Shown in pieces: positions 45,498-53,842 of a stretch of DNA of 64,000 bases (its first letter is position 1; the number at the start of each line of letters is the position of its first letter). Below the pieces are notes generated by a model that ran no database searches, was not told the origin of the DNA, and was given only the letters and a program-made list of their open reading frames with translations. This DNA comes from Alphaproteobacteria bacterium. GTDB taxonomy: Bacteria > Pseudomonadota > Alphaproteobacteria > Geminicoccales > Geminicoccaceae. The position numbers and the translations under genes are program-made. The DNA is taken from assembly GCA_026990035.1 (NCBI GenBank), contig JALSIM010000009.1, positions 62,001 to 126,000 of the forward strand, written 5' to 3'.

Positions 45498-46814
45498 TCA
45501 GTCCGGGAGAGGGGGCAGCAGGGCCTTGACGGCCGAGGAATGGATCACCTCGCCGCTCGCCACATAGGCCTCGTGGTTGCGCTCGATCCTGCCCGGATCG
45601 TACAGGTAGTTGACCATGATCCCGTGGCTCTCGGCCAGGCCCTTTTCGGAAAGGTCGGCCATCCAGTCGATCCGTTCCAGTCTGGCTCCGTTGTGGAGAT
45701 GGAAGCGCGCCACCGGATCGCGCGGCCGCCCCCGCTCCTTGACCCGGACCAGATAATGGGCGCAGAGGCGCAGGAGCGGCATCTTCAGGACCTCCACCTT
45801 CTCCGGATCGCGGTGCCAGCCCGGATCGGTGAGGGTGGCGAGGGCGGCCCGCTCGTTCTCGCCGATCACCGGCTCGCCCCGCTCCCGCGCCTCGGTCAGC
45901 CAGGCGGCGAACCCGGGGACCGGCGAGAGGGTCGCGAACTGGCGCAGATGCGGCAGCTCGCGCTGGAGATCGGCGACCACCAGCTTGATCAGGAAGTTGC
46001 CGAGGGTGACGCCCCTGAGGCCCTCGTGGCAGTTGTTGATCGAATAGAAGATGGCGGTGTCGGCGTCGCGCGGCGGGAACAGCGGCGCCGCCTCGTCGAG
46101 GAGCGGCTGGACCTTCTCCGCGATTCCCCGGACCAGCGCCACCTCGACGAAGATGAGGGGCTCGTCGGGCAGCGCCGGATGAAAGAAGGCGAAGCAGCGG
46201 CGATCCTCGGCGAGCCGGCGGCGCAGCGCCTCGAGGGCCGGGATCCGGTGCACCTTCTCGTAGCGGACGATCTTCTCCAGCAGCGCCGCCGGGCTGTTCC
46301 AGTCGATGCGGGTGAGGCTCAGGAAACCCGGGTTGAACCAGCCGGAGAGGAGTTCGTGGAGATCGGCGTCGACCGGCCGCAGTTCGGGATGGGCCCGCAG
46401 ATGGCCCATGAGTTCGGCCCTGAGCTCGACCAGCCGCCGGGTTCCCTGGGGGGCCATGTTCATCCGCCGGAACAGCTCCTGCCGCGGCGCCTCGCAGGCC
46501 CGGCGCAGGGCCCGCAGCCGCACGGGATCCGGCCTCTCCAGATAGGCCTCGACCGCCGCCGCGACCGCCTCCGGATCGGCCTCGAACTCCCGCCGCAGGA
46601 CGAAGAAGAAGGCCAGCCGGGCTTCTTCCTCCATCGCCAGATAGGCGTCCATCACCTCGCGGGCCAGCGCGGTTCCGGAAGCCTCGCCCCGGGTCGAGAG
46701 GAGATCGCGGCAGAGGGCGGCGATGTCGGGACGGCGGTTGCCCCGCAGGCGCAGGAGCTCGCGTCCGGCGTCGGCGATCGAGGTCAGGAACTGGTTGACG
46801 AGGCTCGCGCGCAT
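45498..46814 (-). CDS. Malonyl-CoA decarboxylase
   Basis: This is a 438-residue enzyme that converts malonyl-CoA to acetyl-CoA and CO2. Features match the MLYCD family: an N-terminal helical domain, then the GNAT-like catalytic domain with FAFFHPALPDEPLIFVEVAL, FYSINNCHEGLRGVTLGNFLIK (given by its ends), SPVPGFAAWL and the C-terminal FHLHNGARLERIDW with the catalytic His. It matches bacterial MatA-type decarboxylases in size. Synthetase and transport genes (matB, matC) are absent, so it more likely balances malonyl-CoA than supports growth on malonate. Confidence 0.93.
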   Translation of the reverse strand: MRASLVNQFLTSIADAGRELLRLRGNRRPDIAALCRDLLSTRGEASGTALAREVMDAYLAMEEEARLAFFFVLRREFEADPEAVAAAVEAYLERPDPVRLRALRRACEAPRQELFRRMNMAPQGTRRLVELRAELMGHLRAHPELRPVDADLHELLSGWFNPGFLSLTRIDWNSPAALLEKIVRYEKVHRIPALEALRRRLAEDRRCFAFFHPALPDEPLIFVEVALVRGIAEKVQPLLDEAAPLFPPRDADTAIFYSINNCHEGLRGVTLGNFLIKLVVADLQRELPHLRQFATLSPVPGFAAWLTEARERGEPVIGENERAALATLTDPGWHRDPEKVEVLKMPLLRLCAHYLVRVKERGRPRDPVARFHLHNGARLERIDWMADLSEKGLAESHGIMVNYLYDPGRIERNHEAYVASGEVIHSSAVKALLPPLPD

Positions 46815-46886
46815 GGTCCGATCGGGAGCTGGGGGCCACGGGAACTCCCATAGGACGGGACGGCGCCGGCGGCAACGCGCCCGTCG

Positions 46887-47372
46887 TCACGGCCCCCGGG
46901 CGGCCTCCCGCAGCCGGGTTTCGAGCCGGTCGAGGAAGGGAATCTGGCTGTCGCGGATCTTGCGGCGGGCGCTGGCGAGATCGAACCAGGCGCCACGATC
47001 GACCTCGGGGAAGCGGAGCTTCCGTCCGGAGCCCGGTGGCCATTCCATGACGAAGAGATTGCTGCGCAGCGCCGCCGGATCGCAGTCGCCGGAAAACGCC
47101 CAGGCCTCGACCAGCTTGCCGCCCCGCTGACGGATTTCGCCGAGCGGCAGGAAAGGACCGCGGGCCTCGAAGCCGGTCTCCTCCCGGAATTCCCGGATCG
47201 CGGTGGCGAGCGGATCCTCGCCCGGCTCGGGCTCGCCCTTGGGGATCGACCAGACCCCGGCGTCGCGATCGCGGAAGAAGGGGCCGCCGGGATGGACCAG
47301 GAACACCTCCAGCCGGCCGTCGCGGCGACGGTACATGAGCAGGCCGGCACTGCGCTTCGGCGTCCCGGTCAC
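46887..47372 (-). CDS. Nudix hydrolase
   Basis: This is a 161-residue protein with a complete Nudix box: the stretch from GEPEPGEDPLATAIREF to REETGF fits G-x5-E-x7-REUxEExGU. The N-terminal SAGLLMYRRRDGRLEVFLVHPGG is typical of the MutT/DATIN-like branch (phosphate-containing small nucleotides). The start is GTG. It lies 7 nt downstream of the SixA-like gene on the same strand, so the two are co-transcribed. The pairing of a Nudix hydrolase with a histidine phosphatase resembles fused MutT-SixA proteins in actinobacteria that hydrolyse 8-oxo-GTP or Ap4A-like substrates. Confidence 0.9.
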   Translation of the reverse strand: MTGTPKRSAGLLMYRRRDGRLEVFLVHPGGPFFRDRDAGVWSIPKGEPEPGEDPLATAIREFREETGFEARGPFLPLGEIRQRGGKLVEAWAFSGDCDPAALRSNLFVMEWPPGSGRKLRFPEVDRGAWFDLASARRKIRDSQIPFLDRLETRLREAARGP

Positions 47373-47379
47373 GGTCGGC

Positions 47380-47916
47380 TCAATCGCCCATCGCCGGTGT
47401 GCGGTAGTCGAGAAGGCGGCCGGATCGGACCGCGATCTCCTCCCAGCGGCCGGCCGCGAAGCCGATGCGGGCGAAGGCGGCGGTGGGGAACTTGCCTTCG
47501 AGGGCCGCCCGTCCGGGATCGGCCTCGGCGAGGAGGCGCAACGCCAGGCTGTGGATGCCGGGATTGTGACCGACCAGCATCAGCCGCCCCACGCGCGCCT
47601 CCTGGTGTCGGACGAGTTCCAGCATCCGCCCGGGACTGGCGAGATAGAGGCTGCGCAGGAAGCGGATCTCCGGCAGCTCCTCGAGCCCCTCGAAGGCGAG
47701 GGCGAGGGTGCGCCGGGCCCGCACCGCGGTCGAACACAGCACCCGATCGGGAACCAGCCCCCGGTCCCGCATCCAGCGCCCCATCGCCCGGGCGGCCCGG
47801 AGACCCCGGGGTGCGAGATCGCGATCGTGATCGCCGACCGCCGGCTCGTCGTGGCGGGATTTGGCGTGGCGGAACAGGCAGAGTTCGAGCAGGATGGCCT
47901 CCCTCGGCGGCGGCAC
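47380..47916 (-). CDS. SixA-like phosphohistidine phosphatase (histidine phosphatase superfamily)
   Basis: This is a 178-residue histidine phosphatase. The catalytic motif LCLFRHAKS is near the N-terminus, HDRDLAPRGLRAARAMG follows, and LMLVGHNPGIHSL carries the second catalytic His. This combination is the SixA subgroup, which acts on phosphohistidine in HPt or PTS proteins in E. coli. The start is GTG at complement 47916 with a poor Shine-Dalgarno. It forms an operon with the Nudix gene and is divergent from ppk1. Confidence 0.88.
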   Translation of the reverse strand: MPPPREAILLELCLFRHAKSRHDEPAVGDHDRDLAPRGLRAARAMGRWMRDRGLVPDRVLCSTAVRARRTLALAFEGLEELPEIRFLRSLYLASPGRMLELVRHQEARVGRLMLVGHNPGIHSLALRLLAEADPGRAALEGKFPTAAFARIGFAAGRWEEIAVRSGRLLDYRTPAMGD

Positions 47917-48020
47917 CCGGCATGACAGGGCGATCGCCGCGGGTTACATAGACGCTCGGATGCAGCTTAGAGCGCCGCCCGTCTCCCACCAAGGGCGAAG
48001 CCGGCGGCGGGGAACCGCAG

Positions 48021-50231
48021 ATGGCCACCGACCTCCGTGCCGAGAAACGACCGCCGGCGGGCGGCGCGCCGCCGGCCTCCGGGTGCCGGGGAGCGGGCAC
48101 GCCGGTTTTCGGACCGGAGCATTTCTTCAACCGCGAGCTTTCCTGGCTGGCGTTCAACGAACGGGTCCTCGAGGAGGCCCGCAACGCCGCCTATCCGCTG
48201 CTCGAACGGCTGCGCTTCCTGTCCATCTCGGCGAGCAATCTCGACGAGTTCTACATGGTCCGGGTCGCCGGTCTCAAGGCGCTGGCCCGGGCCGGGGTCG
48301 ATACCGTGAGCGCCGACGGGATGCGTCCCGCCCGCCAGCTCGAGGCGATCCGCGAGCGGGCCGCCCGGCTGATGGCCGAGCAGCAGCGCTGCTGGATGGA
48401 GCTGGTCGCGCGGCTGCGCGAGGCGGGGGTGGTGATCAGCGACATCGACGAGCTTTCGGCGGCCGATCTCGCGCGGCTGCACGAGCGTTTCCTGTCCGAG
48501 GCCTTCGCCGTGCTCACCCCGATCGCCGTCGATCCGGCCCATCCCTTCCCCTTCATCCCCAACTGCGGGATGGGGGTGGTGGTGGAGCTCGTGCGCCCCG
48601 AAGGCGAGCCGGTGGTGGGGCTCGTCCTCCTCCCGGCGCGGCTGCCGCGCTTCTTGCGCCTCGACGGCGAGGGCCACCGCTTCGTGCGGCTCGAACAGGT
48701 GATCGAACGGTTCATCGACCTCCTGTTCCCGGGGTTCAAGGTGGCCGCCCTCGGCCGCTTCCGGGTGATCCGCGATTCCGACATCGAGGTCGAGGAGGAG
48801 GCCGAGGATCTGGTGCGGCTGTTCGAGACCCTCCTCAAGCGGCGCAAGCGCGGCAGCGTCATCCGCCTGTCGGTGGACGCCGGGGTCCCGGTCGAGCTGC
48901 GGGATTTCCTGCGCGAGCATCTCGCCGTCGCCGAGGAGGACGTCTGCACCCTCGACAACATCCTGGGCCTCGCCGATGCGGGCCAGATCATCGCCGCCTG
49001 CGGCGACCGGATGGATCTCCTCTTTCCGCCCTATGCGCCGCGCTTCCCCGAGCGCATCCGCGATTTCGACGGCGACTGTCTGGCCGCCATCCGGCACAAG
49101 GACTTCATCGTCCATCATCCCTACGAGAGCTTCGACGTGGTGGTCCAGTTCCTGCGCCAGGCGGCGCGGGATCCGGCGGTGGTGGCGATCAAGCAGACCC
49201 TGTACCGGACCAGCGAGGAAAGCCCGATCGTCGCCGCCCTCATCGAGGCCGCGGACGCCGGCAAGTCGGTCACCGCCCTCGTCGAGCTCAAGGCCCGCTT
49301 CGACGAGGAACGCAACATCCAGTGGGCGCGCAATCTGGAGCGGGCCGGGGTGCAGGTGGTCTACGGCTTCATCGACCTCAAGACCCACGCCAAGGTGTCG
49401 ATGGTGGTGCGCCGCGAAGCCGGGGGACTGCGCACCTACTGCCATTTCGGCACTGGCAACTACCATCCGGTGACCGCCCGCATCTACACCGATCTCTCCT
49501 TCTTCACCTGCGATCCGGCCCTCGCCCGCGACGCCGCCCGGACCTTCAACTTCATGACCGGCTACGCCGAGCCGCGGGGGCTCGAGAAGGTGGCGGTGGC
49601 GCCGGTGGACATGCGCGAGACCCTGCTCGGGCTGATCGAGGAGGAGATCGCCTTCGCCCGGAAAGGCCGCAAGGGGGCCATCTGGGCGAAGCTCAATTCC
49701 CTCGTCGACGACGAGATCATCGCCGCCCTCTACCGCGCCTCGCAGGCGGGGGTGAAGGTCGATCTCGTGGTCCGCGGCATCTGCTGCCTGCGTCCGGGCG
49801 TGCCGGGGATTTCCGAGAACATCCGGGTCAAGAGCATCGTCGGACGGTTCCTGGAGCATGCCCGCATCGTCTGCTTCGGCGCCGGCCACGGGCTGCCCAG
49901 CCGCAAGGCCAGGGTGTTCATCTCCTCCGCCGACTGGATGCAGCGCAACCTGTCGCGGCGGGTCGAGCTCCTCGTTCCGCTCGAGAACGAGACCGTGCAC
50001 CGGCAGGTCATGTTCCAGATCATGATCGCCAATCTCAAGGACAACACCAACAGCTGGCTGCTCCGCGCCGACGGCCGCTACGAACGGGTGGCGGCGGGCA
50101 AGGAGCGCTTCTCGGCCCACGAGTATTTCATGACCAATCCGAGCCTGTCCGGCCGGGGCAGCGCGCTCCGACGCTCGCGGGCGCGGCAGCTCCGGCTCGA
50201 GACCGCGGCCGGCGAGGCGGCCGCCGGGTGA
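48021..50231 (+). CDS. ppk1: Polyphosphate kinase 1
   Basis: This is a 736-residue enzyme that polymerises the gamma-phosphate of ATP into polyphosphate at the membrane. Domains run in order: the N-domain ([19 protein letters not shown]), the head domain ([11 protein letters not shown]), and two phospholipase-D-like C-domains. The autophosphorylated His is in [13 protein letters not shown], and [20 protein letters not shown] is the second signature. GGGGAA precedes the ATG. The stop lies just before ppx, so synthesis and breakdown of polyphosphate are in one operon. Confidence 0.97.
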   Translation: MATDLRAEKRPPAGGAPPASGCRGAGTPVFGPEHFFNRELSWLAFNERVLEEARNAAYPLLERLRFLSISASNLDEFYMVRVAGLKALARAGVDTVSADGMRPARQLEAIRERAARLMAEQQRCWMELVARLREAGVVISDIDELSAADLARLHERFLSEAFAVLTPIAVDPAHPFPFIPNCGMGVVVELVRPEGEPVVGLVLLPARLPRFLRLDGEGHRFVRLEQVIERFIDLLFPGFKVAALGRFRVIRDSDIEVEEEAEDLVRLFETLLKRRKRGSVIRLSVDAGVPVELRDFLREHLAVAEEDVCTLDNILGLADAGQIIAACGDRMDLLFPPYAPRFPERIRDFDGDCLAAIRHKDFIVHHPYESFDVVVQFLRQAARDPAVVAIKQTLYRTSEESPIVAALIEAADAGKSVTALVELKARFDEERNIQWARNLERAGVQVVYGFIDLKTHAKVSMVVRREAGGLRTYCHFGTGNYHPVTARIYTDLSFFTCDPALARDAARTFNFMTGYAEPRGLEKVAVAPVDMRETLLGLIEEEIAFARKGRKGAIWAKLNSLVDDEIIAALYRASQAGVKVDLVVRGICCLRPGVPGISENIRVKSIVGRFLEHARIVCFGAGHGLPSRKARVFISSADWMQRNLSRRVELLVPLENETVHRQVMFQIMIANLKDNTNSWLLRADGRYERVAAGKERFSAHEYFMTNPSLSGRGSALRRSRARQLRLETAAGEAAAG

Positions 50232-50248
50232 GGAGCGGGCCGGCGGCG

Positions 50249-51748
50249 ATGCCGCGCACCGCCGGCGGCCGCTTCGGGGTCGTCGACATCGGCTCCAATT
50301 CGGTCCGCCTCGTGGTCTACGACGCCCTCTGCCGGGCTCCCTTCGTCCAGCTCAACGAGAAGGTGATCTGCCGTCTCGGCGCCGGTCTCGAGGCCCGCGG
50401 CCGGCTCGATCCCGCGGCGGTGGGCAGCGCGCTCGCCGCCCTGCGCCGCTTCCGGATCCTCCTCGACGGCCTCGGCGTCGCGGCGGTGGACGCCTTCGCC
50501 ACCGCCGCGGTCCGGCGGGCGTCCGACCGCGGGCATTTCCTGTCCCTGGCCGAACACGCCCTGGGGCGGCCGGTGGCGGTGCTTTCCGGCGAGGAGGAGG
50601 CGCGGGCTTCGGCCCTCGGGGTGGCCGGCGGCTTCCATGCCGCCCGCGGGCTGGTCGCCGATCTCGGCGGCGGCAGCATCGAGTTCGCCGCCGTGGACGG
50701 GCTTTCGGTGCGGCCCCTCGGCAGCCTGCCCCTCGGCACCCTCGGCATGCGGGACGCCCTCGCCCGGGGACGCCGGGCCGCCGAGGCGGCGGTGAGCCGG
50801 GCCTTCGCCGGCTGCGCGGAGACCCTCCGGGCGATGCGGGGCGAACGGCTCCATCTGGTCGGCGGCGGCTGGCGGGCGATCGCCCGGATCCATCTCGGCC
50901 TCGCCCGCTCGCCCCTGCAGCTGGTCCACGGCCTCACCCTCGACGCCGGGACCCTGCTGGCACTCGCCGGCGAGCTCCGGACCGTGCGCCCGGAGCGCCT
51001 CGTCCGGCTGCCGGGGCTCGCCCGGCGCCGGGTCGAGACCCTGCCGGCGGCCGCCTTCCTGCTGGAGACGGTGATCCGACGGCTGGAACCGGAGGCGGTC
51101 CTGTTCTCGGCCACCGGGCTGCGCGAGGGGCGCCTGTTCGCCCGTCTCGAGGCCGGGGAGATGGCCCGCGATCCTCTCCTCGAAGGGGCCCGCAGGCTGG
51201 CCGCCGCGGACGCCCGCGACGCCGCCTTCGCGGCCCCGCTGACGGCCTGGCTGGCGCCGCTGCTGGCCGATGTCCCGGACCATCTGCGGCGTCTCCACGA
51301 GGCCGCCGTCCTCCTCTCCGACACCGGCTGGCGCGAGCATCCCGACAGCCGGGCCCGGGAAAGCTTCGGCCGGCTGCTGCGCTTTCCCTTCCTCGGGGTC
51401 GATCATCCGGGTCGGGTGTTCGTCGCCCATGCGGTGTTCCTGCGGTACGGCGGCAACGCCAAGGACCCGGCCGTGCGGCCGGTCCTGGAGCGTCTCGATC
51501 CCGCCGCCCGGCGCGCCGCCACCGCCCTCGGCACGGCGATGCATCTGGCGTACCGTCTCGCCGGCGGGGTGGGGGCGATCCTCGCCCGCAGCCGGCTGCG
51601 GCGGGAAGAAGGGGAGCTGGTTCTGGAAGCACCGGGCGAGCTTCTGCCGCCCGATCCCTCGGTGCTGGGCGGCCGGCTCAAGCGGCTGGCCAAGGCGGTG
51701 GGCGCCGGCGGCTACCGTCTCGAGGCCGGCCGGGAGCGGCGGCGCTAG
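50249..51748 (+). CDS. ppx: Exopolyphosphatase / guanosine pentaphosphatase (Ppx/GppA)
   Basis: This is a 499-residue member of the ASKHA fold. The phosphate-binding motifs VVDIGSNSVRLVVYD, FATAAVRRA, SGEEEARA and VADLGGGSIEF are intact. The C-terminal helical HD-like domain includes SDTGWREHPD and VFVAHAVFLRY. It trims polyphosphate from the end and may also hydrolyse pppGpp. I use ATG 50249 with GAGGAG upstream; a GTG at 50228 overlapping the ppk1 stop is an alternative giving 7 more residues. Its TAG overlaps the htpG TAG on the other strand. Confidence 0.95.
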   Translation: MPRTAGGRFGVVDIGSNSVRLVVYDALCRAPFVQLNEKVICRLGAGLEARGRLDPAAVGSALAALRRFRILLDGLGVAAVDAFATAAVRRASDRGHFLSLAEHALGRPVAVLSGEEEARASALGVAGGFHAARGLVADLGGGSIEFAAVDGLSVRPLGSLPLGTLGMRDALARGRRAAEAAVSRAFAGCAETLRAMRGERLHLVGGGWRAIARIHLGLARSPLQLVHGLTLDAGTLLALAGELRTVRPERLVRLPGLARRRVETLPAAAFLLETVIRRLEPEAVLFSATGLREGRLFARLEAGEMARDPLLEGARRLAAADARDAAFAAPLTAWLAPLLADVPDHLRRLHEAAVLLSDTGWREHPDSRARESFGRLLRFPFLGVDHPGRVFVAHAVFLRYGGNAKDPAVRPVLERLDPAARRAATALGTAMHLAYRLAGGVGAILARSRLRREEGELVLEAPGELLPPDPSVLGGRLKRLAKAVGAGGYRLEAGRERRR

Positions 51749-53709
51749 CTTTCGGGGGCGACCGGGACCCGGGCCAGGAAGCGGCTCAATCGCCGGGCGA
51801 AGGCGCCGGGATCGGGCAGCGGCTCGCCTTCGACGATCCGTGCCTGATCGAGGAGCAGCAGGGCGAGCTCCGCGAACGCCTCGCCGCCCCCGTCGGCGGC
51901 GGCGGCCATCTCGGCCATCCGCCGGATCAGCGCATGGCGCGGGTTGATCTCCAGGATCCGCCGCGACAGCCCGCCGATCTGCCCGTGCTGGACCAGGAAA
52001 CGTTCGAGCCGCATGTCGAGGCCTTCGCCCTCGGCCACCAGGCAGACCGCACTTTCCCGCAGCCGCTTCGAGACCCGCACGTCGCGGACCGCCTCGCCCA
52101 GCACCTGCCGGAGGCGGGCGATCAGCCGTTCGAGATCGGCCTCGGCGAGGGCCGGGGGTTCCTCCTTCCCCTCCGCCGGGGGGACGGCCGAAAGATCGAC
52201 CTCGCCGCGGGTCAGGGAGACCAGTTCGACCCCCTTGAACGCCCGCACCTCGGGCAGCCAGAACTCGTCCACCGGATCGTCGAGGAGGAGGACCTCGACG
52301 CCCCGCGCCCGCGCCTCCTCGAGCTGGGGATGGCCGGCGAGGGCCTCGGCGTTCTCGCCGCTGATGTAGTAGATCGCCTTCTGCCCGGGGCGCCGGCGGT
52401 CGAGATAGCCGGCGAGATCGGTCCAGCCGCCGGCGGTGGTGCGGAAACGGGCGATCTCGAGGATCCGCTCGCGGTTCTCGGCATCCTCGATCAGCCCCTC
52501 CTTGAGGACCGGGCCGAAATCCTTCCACCAGTCGAGGAAGCCGCGGCGGCCGGCGCCGCCGTCTCCGGCCTCTCCTTCCTTCTTCTTCCCGTCCCGTTCG
52601 TCGCCGCTCTCCGCCTTCGCCTCGGCGGCCAGGGCGTCGAGCAGGCGGCGCACCAGCGTCCTGCGCATGCGGGCGACGACGGCGTTGTTCTGGAGGGTCT
52701 CGCGGCTGACGTTGAGTTGCAGATCCTCGCTGTCCACCACCCCGGCGACGAAGCGGAGATAGCGCGGCAGCAGGCTTTCCAGGGCTTCGGTGATGAACAC
52801 CCGCTTGACGTAGAGCTTGACGCCGTGGCGGCGACGCGGATCGAGGATGTCGAAGGGGCGCAGGCTGGGAACGAACAGGAGGGCGGTATAGGCGATCGTC
52901 CCCTCGGCTGTGAAATGCACCCGCAGCCAGGGATCGTCGATGGCGTGCGCCACATGGTGGTAGAATTCGCGGTACTGCTCCTCGGTGATCTCGCTCCGGG
53001 GCCGTGTCCACAGCGCGCCGGCGCTGTTGATCCGGCGGGGTTCGTGGTCCTTCGTCCGGGTGTCGCCGGGTTTCGGGCGGACCTCGAGGAGGATCGGGAA
53101 GGTGATGTGATCGGAGTAGCGGCGGACGATCGCCTCGATGCGGGCGGGATCGAGGAACTCCTTCGCATCCTCCTTGAGATGGAGGGTCACCGCGGTGCCC
53201 CGCGGCGGCCGTTCCTCGGCCTCGCGGACGGAAAAGCCGCTGCGCCCGTCGGAAGCCCAGATCCAGCCTCGCTCCTCGCCCGCCTTGCGGGACAGGACGA
53301 CGACCCGGTCGGCGACCATGAAGGCGGCGTAGAAGCCGACCCCGAACTGGCCGATGAGCTCGACTCCGCTCTTCTTCTCGCGCTCCAGCGCCTCCAGGAA
53401 GCGGGCGGTGCCGGAGCGGGCGATGGTCCCGAGATTGGCGACCAGATCCTCGCGGTTCATGCCGATGCCGTTGTCGCGCACGGTCAGGAGGCCCTGGCCG
53501 CGGTCGATCAGGATGCGGATGCGGAGTTCCGGCTCCTCGCCCAGGAGTTCCGGTTCGCTCAGGGATTCGTAGCGCAGCCGGTCGCAGGCATCCGAGGCGT
53601 TGGAGACCAGCTCGCGGAGGAAGATCTCCCGTTCCCGGTAGAGGGAATTGACGACGATATCGAGGACGCGGCCGACTTCCGCCTCGAAGGGCCGGAGGGT
53701 GTCCTGCAT
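51745..53709 (-). CDS. htpG: Molecular chaperone HtpG (Hsp90)
   Basis: This is a 654-residue bacterial Hsp90. The N-terminal ATPase domain has FLRELVSNASDACDRLR, DNGIGM and GTIARSGT, followed by GQFGVGFYAAFMV. The middle domain contains the catalytic Arg region (DLQLNVSRETLQNN), and the C-terminal domain dimerises. The length matches the family. GGAG sits 8 nt before the ATG. A heat-shock-type promoter lies 42-70 bp upstream. It converges on ppx with overlapping stop codons. Confidence 0.97.
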   Translation of the reverse strand: MQDTLRPFEAEVGRVLDIVVNSLYREREIFLRELVSNASDACDRLRYESLSEPELLGEEPELRIRILIDRGQGLLTVRDNGIGMNREDLVANLGTIARSGTARFLEALEREKKSGVELIGQFGVGFYAAFMVADRVVVLSRKAGEERGWIWASDGRSGFSVREAEERPPRGTAVTLHLKEDAKEFLDPARIEAIVRRYSDHITFPILLEVRPKPGDTRTKDHEPRRINSAGALWTRPRSEITEEQYREFYHHVAHAIDDPWLRVHFTAEGTIAYTALLFVPSLRPFDILDPRRRHGVKLYVKRVFITEALESLLPRYLRFVAGVVDSEDLQLNVSRETLQNNAVVARMRRTLVRRLLDALAAEAKAESGDERDGKKKEGEAGDGGAGRRGFLDWWKDFGPVLKEGLIEDAENRERILEIARFRTTAGGWTDLAGYLDRRRPGQKAIYYISGENAEALAGHPQLEEARARGVEVLLLDDPVDEFWLPEVRAFKGVELVSLTRGEVDLSAVPPAEGKEEPPALAEADLERLIARLRQVLGEAVRDVRVSKRLRESAVCLVAEGEGLDMRLERFLVQHGQIGGLSRRILEINPRHALIRRMAEMAAAADGGGEAFAELALLLLDQARIVEGEPLPDPGAFARRLSRFLARVPVAPES

Positions 53710-53750
53710 CGGCGAAGCTCCGCTGTTCCGTGAGGATCCGTCTGCCGCGG

Positions 53751-53779
53751 ATTTGGGAACGCTCCGGGACCGCTTCAAG
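53751..53779 (-). promoter_or_regulatory. RpoH (sigma32)-type heat-shock promoter of htpG
   Basis: On the leftward strand, CTTGAA (complement of 53774-53779) is followed by a 16-nt spacer and CCCAAAT (complement of 53751-53757). This is close to the sigma32 pattern CTTGAA-N-CCCATNT. Transcription would begin about 35 nt before the htpG ATG. HtpG is a classic heat-shock gene, which supports the assignment. A separate 7-bp hairpin CCCCCTT-GCC-AAGGGGG lies at 53803-53819, nearer the helicase start. Confidence 0.6.
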
Positions 53780-53842
53780 CGGCCCGCGTCCGGTGCGGCC
53801 CGCCCCCTTGCCAAGGGGGGGATCGCGCACGATGGTTGAGAC

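Noticed and set aside
47922-47928. CTGTCAT, a possible Pho-box half-site between sixA and ppk1
   Set aside because: The second half of the box does not match, so a PhoB site is not supported.
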